Origin: Francisella sp. LA112445
Lineage (GTDB): Bacteria > Pseudomonadota > Gammaproteobacteria > Francisellales > Francisellaceae
Direction of reading: 5' to 3'
Length of the DNA stretch: 64,000 nucleotides
NCBI RefSeq assembly: GCF_012224145.1
Contig: NZ_CP041030.1
Coordinates: forward strand, 1 to 64,000
The number at the start of each line of letters is the position of its first letter. The first letter of the stretch is position 1. This document shows, piece by piece, positions 56,533-64,000 of the stretch. The notes beneath the pieces are model-generated. The model had not been told where the DNA came from, ran no database searches, and saw nothing but the letters and a program-made list of their open reading frames with translations. The position numbers and the translations under genes were made by a program.

Positions 56533-57435
56533 TTAGTAAATTACCTCTTCACCTGGAGGTCTTGTTTTATAGCGTCTATGTTGCCACAAGTATTGCTCAG
56601 GATACTTTCTAATTGCATCCTCAAGGAACCTGTTTGTCATATTTGCATCTTTATACGGATCTCCTGTAAACTCAATTGGTTCACAAGAAATTAGTTTATA
56701 TCCTGATAAATCTTTTTTTCTAACGTAGTACATAGGTATTACTGTTGCACCAGTTTTTTGTGCAAGCCATGGTGTAACAGTTAAAGTAGAGCAAAGTTTA
56801 CTAAAGAAATCTACGAAAATAATATGCTCCTTAAAATCTTGGTCAGGTGCATACCACATAGTCATACCTCTTTTTAGACTCTTTATTACAGAGACTATAT
56901 TTTTACGTTGAAAGCATTTGTCAATATACTTTTCACGAGAGGTGGTTATGATATGCTCCATTAGGGGGCTACTATGCTTTTGATACATTATTGAAAGAGG
57001 TTTAATATTATCACCAACATATCTACCAGCGATCTCTAATGAATGAAAATGAAATCCTAACGCTAAAAGAGTTTTGTTTGGATCATTATGAGTGTTAATA
57101 AAAGTATCAAATTCTGAAGTATCTATATTTAATTTTTTGAAGTTCTTATCCGACATAAACCATGCTATCAAACTTTCAAAACCTGCCATGCATGCTGATT
57201 TATAACTCTCGTCAGCAAGTTTCTTTATCTCTTGGTCTGATTTTTCAGGGAAAGCTATTTTTAAGTTTGTGATAGCAATTTGATTACGCTTTTTTGCAAG
57301 AGGTTTTGCTAAGAAGCCGATACCTATAGCTAGTCGCATTAAAGCTTTGTATGGTAGGATATTTACAATAGCCTTACATAGGCCAACTAGGATCCAAATA
57401 CTCCAATATTTTGGTTTTAGAAAAGATTTATCCAT
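56533..57435 (-). CDS. Lipid A acyltransferase (LpxL/HtrB family), paralogue 1
   Basis: 300 aa. HX4E in [16 protein letters not shown], and [17 protein letters not shown]. Recent duplicate of paralogue 2 by the near-identical N-terminal and C-terminal parts. It starts 14 nt after yidC stops, so it is probably co-transcribed. Chain length and position specificity not readable. Confidence 0.88.
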   Translation of the reverse strand: MDKSFLKPKYWSIWILVGLCKAIVNILPYKALMRLAIGIGFLAKPLAKKRNQIAITNLKIAFPEKSDQEIKKLADESYKSACMAGFESLIAWFMSDKNFKKLNIDTSEFDTFINTHNDPNKTLLALGFHFHSLEIAGRYVGDNIKPLSIMYQKHSSPLMEHIITTSREKYIDKCFQRKNIVSVIKSLKRGMTMWYAPDQDFKEHIIFVDFFSKLCSTLTVTPWLAQKTGATVIPMYYVRKKDLSGYKLISCEPIEFTGDPYKDANMTNRFLEDAIRKYPEQYLWQHRRYKTRPPGEEVIY

Positions 57436-57449
57436 AGGCTAAATAAGTA

Positions 57450-59102
57450 TTATTTTTTGTGTGTTGCTTGATAGCGTTTTGTAATCATCCATTGTTGCAA
57501 GATACTTATTAGGTTGTTTGTTAACCAGTATAACACAAGTCCAGATGGGAATGATGCAAATAGGAATGTGAATATTACAGGTAAGAACATCATTATCTTA
57601 GCTTGCATAGGATCAGCTGGAGCTGGAGAAAGTCTTTGCTGTAAGAACATTGATAGTCCCATTAGTACAGGAAGTACAAAGTATGGGTCTTTCATTGATA
57701 AGTCATGAATCCAGAAAATAAATGGAGCATGTCTTAATTCAACAGACTCTAGTAATACCCAGTATAATGAAATAAATATAGGGATTTGGATTACCATAGG
57801 TAAACAACCACCAAGAGGATTAACTTTTTCCTCTTTATACATTTCCATCATTTTTTTACCAAGAGCTTGACGATCATCTTTATAAGTTTCTTGAAGACGC
57901 TTAATTCTTGGTTGTAGCATTCTCATTTTTGCCATAGAACGGTAGCTCTTAGCAGAAAGAGGGTAGAATATTGCCTTAATAAGTACAGTAACCAGGATAA
58001 TAGATAGACCCCAGTTACCAACTAAAGCATGAATATGGCTCATAACCCAGAAGATGATTTCTGAGAAGAATGAAAGCATACCATAGTCAAGAGTCTTTTC
58101 TAGATTCGGAGCTAAGCTAACAAGGTTATCTTTAATGATTGGTCCTGTATATAGTACAGAAGAAATATCTTGTGACTGATTAGGAGCTATAGTGATACCT
58201 GTATATTCACCAGCTTCAAAAACATTACCATTTAAGTTTTTGTAGTATATTTTTGAATTTGATGATTGCGGTATCCAAGCAGTCAAGAAATAATGCTCTA
58301 AAAATGCTACCCAGCCTTGTCCATTATTATCAATAACAGTAGGTTTACCATCCGTTTTAGAGATATCTTTAAAAGACTCTTTTCTAAATTTGTCTTGTGG
58401 AGTTGAGTAAGCAACACCAGTGAAAGTATAGCTATGAGCATTTAATAAGCTAAAGCTATCTCCGGCAGGATCAAAGTCTCTAGCTAATGAATCATCAACA
58501 ATTACATTTATTGGATTGGAACTAGTGTTAGTAATCTTTTGAGCTATAGAAATGTTATATTTAGAATCATCAAAAGTATATGTTCTAGTTATATCTAAAC
58601 CATCAACAGAACCTGATAATGTTAGAATCTGTTTATTACCTTCTTTCTTGATGCCTTGGTTTTTGAACTCAACATTTACTGGTTTTCTATCTATAACAAT
58701 ATTACTCTTGGCAATATACTCTGAACCTTGTTTTTCAGTTAGAAGGTTCATAGGAGTTTTATCCTTAAGACTAACAGTATAGTCTTTTAAAGATGCTGAA
58801 ATAATAGCACCATTTAATAAGCTGATTTTTAGATTTTTGAAAACATCAGTATTTATAGTTACACTGTCAGCTTTGTCATATTTTGAGAAGCTTGTTTTAG
58901 CTGTTAAGCTAGGAGCCTGACTATTTGTTACATTATTTGCTGTTGAGTCAGTAGATTTGTAATGGTTATTCTCTTGAGTTTTTGCAGTTTGTTGCTGCGT
59001 ATTGTCATGTGAAGGGAAGGTTTGTTCCCATTTACCCATTAGAGATATAAACATTATTGCTATTATGATTAATAGTAATATTCTTACATGATTAGCTTTC
59101 AT
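57450..59102 (-). CDS. yidC: Membrane protein insertase YidC
   Basis: 550 aa. N-terminal signal-anchor, large periplasmic domain (about 60-340), then the conserved five-helix insertase core with NWGLSIILVTVLIKAIFYPLSAKSYRS, MKMLQPRIKRLQETYKDD, and GGCLPMVIQIPIFISLYWVL. Its ATG overlaps the yidD stop (TAATG). Confidence 0.97.
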   Translation of the reverse strand: MKANHVRILLLIIIAIMFISLMGKWEQTFPSHDNTQQQTAKTQENNHYKSTDSTANNVTNSQAPSLTAKTSFSKYDKADSVTINTDVFKNLKISLLNGAIISASLKDYTVSLKDKTPMNLLTEKQGSEYIAKSNIVIDRKPVNVEFKNQGIKKEGNKQILTLSGSVDGLDITRTYTFDDSKYNISIAQKITNTSSNPINVIVDDSLARDFDPAGDSFSLLNAHSYTFTGVAYSTPQDKFRKESFKDISKTDGKPTVIDNNGQGWVAFLEHYFLTAWIPQSSNSKIYYKNLNGNVFEAGEYTGITIAPNQSQDISSVLYTGPIIKDNLVSLAPNLEKTLDYGMLSFFSEIIFWVMSHIHALVGNWGLSIILVTVLIKAIFYPLSAKSYRSMAKMRMLQPRIKRLQETYKDDRQALGKKMMEMYKEEKVNPLGGCLPMVIQIPIFISLYWVLLESVELRHAPFIFWIHDLSMKDPYFVLPVLMGLSMFLQQRLSPAPADPMQAKIMMFLPVIFTFLFASFPSGLVLYWLTNNLISILQQWMITKRYQATHKK

Positions 59103-59380
59103 TATTTTTTTAAACCTTTTATTTTTGCCGGAACTGGGTCAAAGTAGTCTCTTTTTGCTAATGGATGGCAACGCAAGAGTCTACGTATGGTTAAATACAA
59201 TCCCTTTAGTATACCATGAGATTTTAGAGCTTCTAGAGCATATTCAGAACAAGTTGGATAATATCTACATCTAGCCGGTATAAAAGGGCTAATGCAATAG
59301 CGATAGAACTTGATTGATAGTATAAAAGGAACTACTGCGATTCTTTTAAAAAATGAGAGAATTTTTCTATAGATTGCCAC
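59102..59380 (-). CDS. yidD: Membrane protein insertion efficiency factor YidD
   Basis: 92 aa, with the DUF37/YidD core: [32 protein letters not shown] and [19 protein letters not shown], including three conserved cysteines. Overlaps the end of rnpA by 49 nt and the start of yidC by 1 nt, the standard rpmH-rnpA-yidD-yidC order. Confidence 0.95.
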   Translation of the reverse strand: MAIYRKILSFFKRIAVVPFILSIKFYRYCISPFIPARCRYYPTCSEYALEALKSHGILKGLYLTIRRLLRCHPLAKRDYFDPVPAKIKGLKK

Positions 59381-59667
59381 AATTCTTCCTTAGTAGCTTG
59401 AGACGCTGGTTTTTTGCTCAGTACAATCAGGCTTTTCTGTTCTAAGAAAAGTTTGTTTAAACGAAAAAACTCTTTAGCAAGCCTTCGACAAAGATTTCTT
59501 TTAGTAGCTTTTTTTATGCTTTTTTTAGGTAAGATCACACATATGCCAGGATCTTTAATGCTTCTTTTGCTAAGCAAAAAAGTAAAGTGTAAAGTGCTTA
59601 GCTTATTTTCAACGCTATCAAAAGCCTGTTTGATCTCACTTTTATTAAGTATATTTTGTTTTGTCAA
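59332..59667 (-). CDS. rnpA: Ribonuclease P protein component
   Basis: Protein subunit that helps RNase P RNA process tRNA 5' ends. The RNR-box region reads [19 protein letters not shown] choose a TTG start 7 nt after the rpmH stop (111 aa): it gives [16 protein letters not shown] aligned to the E. coli N-terminus. An upstream ATG at 59733 would give 133 aa but overlap rpmH by 59 nt; no ATG lies between. Confidence 0.88.
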   Translation of the reverse strand: MTKQNILNKSEIKQAFDSVENKLSTLHFTFLLSKRSIKDPGICVILPKKSIKKATKRNLCRRLAKEFFRLNKLFLEQKSLIVLSKKPASQATKEELWQSIEKFSHFLKESQ

Positions 59668-59674
59668 ACAAAAA

Positions 59675-59809
59675 TTATGCACTAAGCTTAGCTCTGCCTT
59701 TAGCTCTTCTATTTTTGATAACTTTTCTTCCACTTAAAGTTTTCATACGAGCACGGAAACCATGAGTTCTTTTTCTTTTTAAGTTTGAAGGTTGGAATGT
59801 TCTTTTCAT
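59675..59809 (-). CDS. rpmH: 50S ribosomal protein L34
   Basis: 44 aa, [20 protein letters not shown] at the start and GRAKLSA at the end, the full, highly conserved L34 sequence. Good AGAGGAAA site 6 nt upstream. First gene of the rpmH-rnpA-yidD-yidC unit. Confidence 0.97.
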   Translation of the reverse strand: MKRTFQPSNLKRKRTHGFRARMKTLSGRKVIKNRRAKGRAKLSA

Positions 59810-59916
59810 TTTTATTTTCCTCTTTAAATTTTTCTTTATTATATATAAATCACAGAAATAGTTTCGGTATTCTATAGAAAAGACAAAAATTAGTCAAATG
59901 TTATTTATTGGTGTGA

Positions 59917-60306
59917 TTATTTAGAGCAAGGTATTAGATTCATTTTATTTAGCTCTTTCCACGATGCATCAGGACATTTCTCAGGTTGTTTGTTTGGCAG
60001 ACAATATCCTTTCCAGCCTCTATACTCTTGAGTGCTAAGACATTTTTTGAATTTTTTAACCTTAAGGTATGCTGGAGTCCATGTTGAAGAGCTAGAGCCA
60101 AGTAGCTGTTCTTTTTGCTTAGGCTGATCTATTTGTATGTTATTTTGTTTGGCTGTTACGTTTATTGGCATAGCGTTCATAGCAGTAGGAGCTTTCTTAA
60201 TACTAGAGCCAGAGTTAATCTTTTGTGTTGAGCCACTAGAGACCTGTAAGCTAAATCCAGTAGATAAAAACACACTTAATCCTAATGTTATTGCTATTTT
60301 TTTCAT
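59917..60306 (-). CDS. Hypothetical exported protein (129 aa)
   Basis: Signal peptide of about 20 residues (MKKIAITLGLSVFLSTGFS), then a low-complexity Ser/Gln/Lys-rich stretch (about 22-70) and a small C-terminal domain with five cysteines and several tryptophans (CLSTQEYRGWKGYCLPN, CPDASW). Likely disulphide-bonded in the periplasm. Family not recognised. Divergent from aroE. Confidence 0.6.
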   Translation of the reverse strand: MKKIAITLGLSVFLSTGFSLQVSSGSTQKINSGSSIKKAPTAMNAMPINVTAKQNNIQIDQPKQKEQLLGSSSSTWTPAYLKVKKFKKCLSTQEYRGWKGYCLPNKQPEKCPDASWKELNKMNLIPCSK

Positions 60307-60437
60307 AGTAAATATTTGAGTTTCTTTAACTTTTTGTGTGCCTAATGATATTTATTTTTTTTGCTCTATTCAAGTTAATCGTATTTTTTAGCATGATATA
60401 ATTCTTAGTAGTTATAAAAATGTAGAGAAAACCGCTG

Positions 60438-61211
60438 ATGTCAGATCTGTATCATGTTATTGGATATCCTGTAAAACATAGTCTATCGCCAAAAATTCAG
60501 ATGGAGTTAGCCAAAAAGTATAATCAAGATATGATTTTTACCGCTATAGAAGTTAATCCGGAAGACTTAGAAAACAAAATTAAAGAGTTCAAAAGTAATT
60601 CTCAAATTAAAGGTTTGAGTGTAACAGTACCGCATAAGGAAAGAGTTTTTGAATTATCAGATGATTCAGATGCTACTGCAAAAGCTGTTGGGGCTGCAAG
60701 TAATGTTATTTTCACATCTAAACGTAAAATGATAGCGCTAAATTATGATGGTTTAGGAATAGTTAATGATATTAAAAATAACTATAAAATTGAGCTTGAG
60801 AATAAGAAAATTCTTGTGGTTGGCGCTGGAGGTGCTGCAAAAGCTGTTGTGGCTGCAATAATTAAAGAGTCTCCTAATTCATTGACTATTACAAACAGAA
60901 CTAGGCAAAAAGCCGAAGCTATTGCTGATTTATTTAGTGCAGATTTTGCTATAGAGGTTGAAGATTTTAGTAGTATCTCAGGTAGTTTTGATGTAGTTAT
61001 TAACTCAACATCATCGAGTATCTATAATCAGATGTTACCGATAGGGACAACGAATTTTTCTAAAGGCGCATTTGCATATGATCTGATGTATGCTGATGGA
61101 GGGACTATTTTTACAAGGTGGTGTCAGGATAATAATATTCATGCTGCTGATGGTAAAGGTATGTTACAAGAGCTAAGTAAAGCGGTATTTAAATACTGGC
61201 GAAAGCTGTGA
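60438..61211 (+). CDS. aroE: Shikimate dehydrogenase
   Basis: NADP-dependent step of the aromatic pathway. 257 aa. N-terminal substrate motif GYPVKHSLSPKIQ (about 9-21), catalytic K in VTVPHKERVF, Rossmann VVGAGGAAKAVVAAI (about 127-141), and YDLMYADGGT. First of a tight four-gene run with murC, rsmI and an HAD gene. Confidence 0.95.
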   Translation: MSDLYHVIGYPVKHSLSPKIQMELAKKYNQDMIFTAIEVNPEDLENKIKEFKSNSQIKGLSVTVPHKERVFELSDDSDATAKAVGAASNVIFTSKRKMIALNYDGLGIVNDIKNNYKIELENKKILVVGAGGAAKAVVAAIIKESPNSLTITNRTRQKAEAIADLFSADFAIEVEDFSSISGSFDVVINSTSSSIYNQMLPIGTTNFSKGAFAYDLMYADGGTIFTRWCQDNNIHAADGKGMLQELSKAVFKYWRKL

Positions 61212-61252
61212 CTAGTATGGCCAGTGTGATATTATATTAAGTAAATAAAATA

Positions 61253-62632
61253 TTGGCATTTGCTGCACAATCGAATTTGGATAAAAAAATATTATTTCTT
61301 GGAGTTGGTGGAATTGGGGTTTCTGCTCTTGCAATTGCTGCTAGAAATCTTGGAGCAACAGTTGCAGGGTATGATTATAAACCGAATAAGCTAACATTAA
61401 AACTTGAGTCTCTTGGGGTTAAAATATATACCTCGCAAGATAATATTCCTTTAGATAGTTATGATATGGTCGTTTACTCAAGTGCAATATCATCAGATAA
61501 TAACTTATTACAAAAAGCCAGAACTCTTGGTATAGAGTGTCTACAAAGAGCAATGTTTCTAGCAATCCTTATGAGGGATTTTAGTTATTGTATTGCTATA
61601 ACTGGAACTCATGGTAAAACAACAACATCAAGTGTCTTAGCAACATTATTGTGCCACCTTGATGAAAAAAGTAGTTTTATCGTTGGAGGAGTAGTGAAAT
61701 ATTCTGGTTCTAATATCCAAATTAATGGTAAAGATAAGCTGGTAATCGAAGCTGATGAGAGTGATGCATCATTTTTACATTTAAATCCACAATGTACAAT
61801 AATTACTAATGTTGATCTTGACCATATGACAACCTATCAAAATAGCTATGAAAATCTCTTAGATAATTTTTTGCAATTTATATCTAAAGAGACTATTAGA
61901 AATATTTACCTATGTGTAGATGATAAAGGTTGTAATGATCTGCTGCAGAAGAGTGCGCTATTAGATAAAAATATAACTTTATATGGTTTTTCAAAAGAAG
62001 CAGATGCTCGGATAAGCGACTATTATGTAAAAGATGGGTATACTTACTTTAGCATTTACTACAATGGGAAGAGTTTAGACTTTACTATTCAGTTACCAGG
62101 TAAATATAATGTGCAAAATGCTACAGCGTGTATCGTTTGTTGTTTAGATCTTGGCTTTGAGTATGAGGATATAAGAAAAGCATTACTAAATGTTGAGGGT
62201 GTAGCAAGAAGGTTTGATCTATATCTAAGAGATATCTCAGGATACAAGGTACAAGTAATTGATGATTATGGACATCACCCTGCTGAAGTTACTAACTGTC
62301 TATCAGCTGTTAGAGATAGATTTCCAAATAAAAAAATTATTCATGTGTTCCAACCACATAGATATACTCGAAATAGAGATTTATTTAAAGATTGGCAACA
62401 AGCTCTTTGCTTATCAGATCGGTTAATATTATTACCAACGTATACAGCTGGAGAAGAGGTTATTTTAGGAGCAGAAAGTAAGGATATTGCTAAAAAGCTT
62501 ACAAATTGTACTTTAGTCGATGATTTTGAGAGTGTTGTGAGTATCTTAAAGCAGATCGTTGATGAAAATAGTGTTATTTTAGTCCAAGGTGCTGGAGATG
62601 TTACAAATTTAGTGGAGATGTTAGGTGAGTAG
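61253..62632 (+). CDS. murC: UDP-N-acetylmuramate--L-alanine ligase
   Basis: Adds the first amino acid of the peptidoglycan stem peptide. 459 aa: N-terminal GVGGIGVSALA, ATP loop AITGTHGKTTT (about 115-125), EADESDASFLHLNP, and C-terminal VFQPHRYTRNRDLF. ESDASFLHL favours MurC over the related ligase Mpl. TTG start without a clear ribosome site, so the start is uncertain. Overlaps rsmI by 8 nt. Confidence 0.94.
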   Translation: MAFAAQSNLDKKILFLGVGGIGVSALAIAARNLGATVAGYDYKPNKLTLKLESLGVKIYTSQDNIPLDSYDMVVYSSAISSDNNLLQKARTLGIECLQRAMFLAILMRDFSYCIAITGTHGKTTTSSVLATLLCHLDEKSSFIVGGVVKYSGSNIQINGKDKLVIEADESDASFLHLNPQCTIITNVDLDHMTTYQNSYENLLDNFLQFISKETIRNIYLCVDDKGCNDLLQKSALLDKNITLYGFSKEADARISDYYVKDGYTYFSIYYNGKSLDFTIQLPGKYNVQNATACIVCCLDLGFEYEDIRKALLNVEGVARRFDLYLRDISGYKVQVIDDYGHHPAEVTNCLSAVRDRFPNKKIIHVFQPHRYTRNRDLFKDWQQALCLSDRLILLPTYTAGEEVILGAESKDIAKKLTNCTLVDDFESVVSILKQIVDENSVILVQGAGDVTNLVEMLGE

Positions 62633-63500
62633 TGTAGATAAGTCGGTGCTTTATGTTGTAGCAACGCCAATAGGTAATCTTGGAGATATAACACTCCGTG
62701 CTATAGATATTTTAAAGGAAGCTGATGTGATCTTGGCAGAAGACACTCGAGTAACAGCAAAGCTCTTGATGGGGCTTAATATAAAAAATGAGCAAAAATT
62801 AGTATCGTGTCATGACTTTAATGAAGAGTCTAGAGTACAACAAGTCAAAGAATTTTTAGATGCGGGTAAAAAGGTTGCTTTAGTTAGTGATGCAGGAACT
62901 CCACTAATATCTGATCCTGGTTACAAAATAGTAGCAAGTTTGCGTAATGACAATTATAAGATAGTGCCTATTCCTGGAGCTAGTGCTGTAACAACTGCTT
63001 TGTCAGCTGCAGGTTTGCCATCAGATAGTTTTATGTTTAAAGGATTTTTATCTGCCAAAAAAGCAAAGAGGCAAGAGCAGATTCAAGAGCTTAAGAAACT
63101 TAGTACAACAGTTATACTTTATGAGTCTGTGCATAGGATAGAATATTTACTCGAGGATTTAGATAGTATCTTACCAAATGTGGATATTGCTGTTGCAAAA
63201 GAATTAACTAAACAGTTTGAGACTTTTGTTAATGGTAAACCTGCTCAAGTAATAGAGTTTTTTAAGAGCTCTCCAGAAAAACTAAAAGGAGAGTTTGTTG
63301 TTATTATAGACTGCAATGCTTCAGATATATCAGATTCTTCAAGAATTGATCAAGATTTGCTACTTGAAGCATTACTTGATGAGCTACCTTTGAAAAAGGC
63401 TGTTAAATTAACATCAGAATTATTAAAGCTCAAAAAAAATGATATATACCAAAGGGCTTTAGATTTAAAAAAAGATATGGATTTGAAAAAAAATGCTTAG
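62625..63500 (+). CDS. rsmI: 16S rRNA (cytidine-1402-2'-O) methyltransferase
   Basis: 291 aa. Start ATPIGNLGDITLRAIDIL (tetrapyrrole-methylase fold), AEDTRVTAKLL, and SDAGTPLISDPG for SAM binding. GTG start within the murC end, so translation is probably coupled. The stop overlaps the next gene by 8 nt. Confidence 0.96.
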   Translation: MSSVDKSVLYVVATPIGNLGDITLRAIDILKEADVILAEDTRVTAKLLMGLNIKNEQKLVSCHDFNEESRVQQVKEFLDAGKKVALVSDAGTPLISDPGYKIVASLRNDNYKIVPIPGASAVTTALSAAGLPSDSFMFKGFLSAKKAKRQEQIQELKKLSTTVILYESVHRIEYLLEDLDSILPNVDIAVAKELTKQFETFVNGKPAQVIEFFKSSPEKLKGEFVVIIDCNASDISDSSRIDQDLLLEALLDELPLKKAVKLTSELLKLKKNDIYQRALDLKKDMDLKKNA

Positions 63501-64000
63501 TCGATCTTTGTATACTATTAAACAAATGCTTAGGCATAAGAAGATGCTTAAATCTTTAAAACATAATAACTGTTTAGAGAGTGTTGTAGATTTAACAACA
63601 GAGTTTCTAAGTCAAAAAAAAATTAAGTATTTAGCATTAGATTTTGATGGGGTATTAGCAAGTCATGGTAAACCAGAGGTTTTTAGAGAAGTTAAGCTTT
63701 GGCTAGATGATTTTGTTACTAAATTTGATGAAGGTAATATATTTATCCTTTCAAATAAACCTACTCAAGAAAGGCTCGAATATTTTAAGAAACACTTTCC
63801 TAAAATTAGATTTATATCTGGTGTAGCGAAAAAACCTTATCCAGATGGTCTTAATAAGATTGTAAATATGGTAGGCTGTCAGCCACAAGAAGTAGCTCTT
63901 GTTGATGACAGGCTTTTGACAGGAGCATTAGCATGTTTTATTGCAGGGTGCTATCCGATACTTATAACAAAACCTTATATCGATAGAGATAATTATACAA
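63493..64000 (+). CDS. HAD-superfamily phosphatase, YqeG/Gep4-like (partial)
   Basis: At least 169 residues, cut by the window end. HAD motif I LDFDGVLAS (about 52-60), motif II FILSNKP, motif IV ALVDDRLLTGALA (about 140-152). The D-x-D and VDDRLLTG pattern resembles YqeG/Gep4-type (class IIIA) phosphatases; substrate unknown. The ATG overlaps the end of rsmI. Confidence 0.75.
   Translation, partial: MLSRSLYTIKQMLRHKKMLKSLKHNNCLESVVDLTTEFLSQKKIKYLALDFDGVLASHGKPEVFREVKLWLDDFVTKFDEGNIFILSNKPTQERLEYFKKHFPKIRFISGVAKKPYPDGLNKIVNMVGCQPQEVALVDDRLLTGALACFIAGCYPILITKPYIDRDNYT

Noticed and set aside
61253-62632. Mpl (tripeptide ligase) instead of MurC
   Set aside because: ESDASFLHLNP and QPHRYTRNRDLF follow MurC, not Mpl, patterns.

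Overview
The window starts at the dnaA start codon and reads as AT-rich (roughly one third GC) gammaproteobacterial chromosome of the genus Francisella, close to the F. tularensis/novicida group. Evidence for the genus: the dnaA-dnaN pair without recF/gyrB, an ISFtu2-type IS5 element, an ISFtu3-like IS1595 element, a tmRNA tag beginning GNKKANRVAAND, and the combination of lone feoB, three tandem LpxL/HtrB-like acyltransferases and a type IV pilin. The species is not settled by the sequence alone.

Layout. 0-12 kb: replication genes (dnaA, dnaN), then transporters (MFS, APC, CorA/ZntB type, DMT), a Coq4-like protein, a fresh IS1595-family insertion, queH and several small lipoprotein or membrane-protein genes. 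12-14 kb: ssrA (tmRNA) and a serine-type permease. 14-32 kb: most of de novo pyrimidine synthesis, as carA-carB-pyrB (minus strand), pyrC, pyrF and a dihydroorotate dehydrogenase-type gene. Interleaved are a doubly broken histidine acid phosphatase, tpm, a DUF481 outer-membrane protein, a VOC protein opposite a LysR regulator, a HigBA toxin-antitoxin pair, a SOUL lipoprotein and a cupin. 32-34.3 kb: ISFtu2-type IS5 element followed by an IS110 element. 34-46 kb: tyrA, dtd, a GH32 sugar hydrolase with its MFS transporter, a POT peptide transporter, and the ilvE-leuA-leuC-leuD-leuB operon. 46-52 kb: ppdK, an NnrU-like protein, feoB behind a Fur box. 52-60 kb: one long minus-strand run rpmH-rnpA-yidD-yidC-(three acyltransferases)-pilin-efp-orn-lipoprotein. 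60-64 kb: aroE-murC-rsmI-HAD phosphatase, overlapping genes; the last is cut by the window end.

The most informative structure is non-coding. The IS110 element carries, between its left end and its transposase, a sequence that folds like a bridge RNA. Its first loop contains the left flank of the insertion site and the reverse complement of the right flank; its second loop contains the reverse complement of the element's left end and a near copy of its right end. This fixes the element at 33090-34278 and shows that it landed in a two-hairpin dispersed repeat, which can be rebuilt by removing it. Related two-hairpin repeats lie at 15105-15179, 21084-21170 and 24129-24214, the last nested in another repeat family (24021 and 35196).

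Most genes look ordinary and intact; the clear decay is the phosphatase pseudogene. Functions are given from recognisable motifs and family knowledge; no database search was run.
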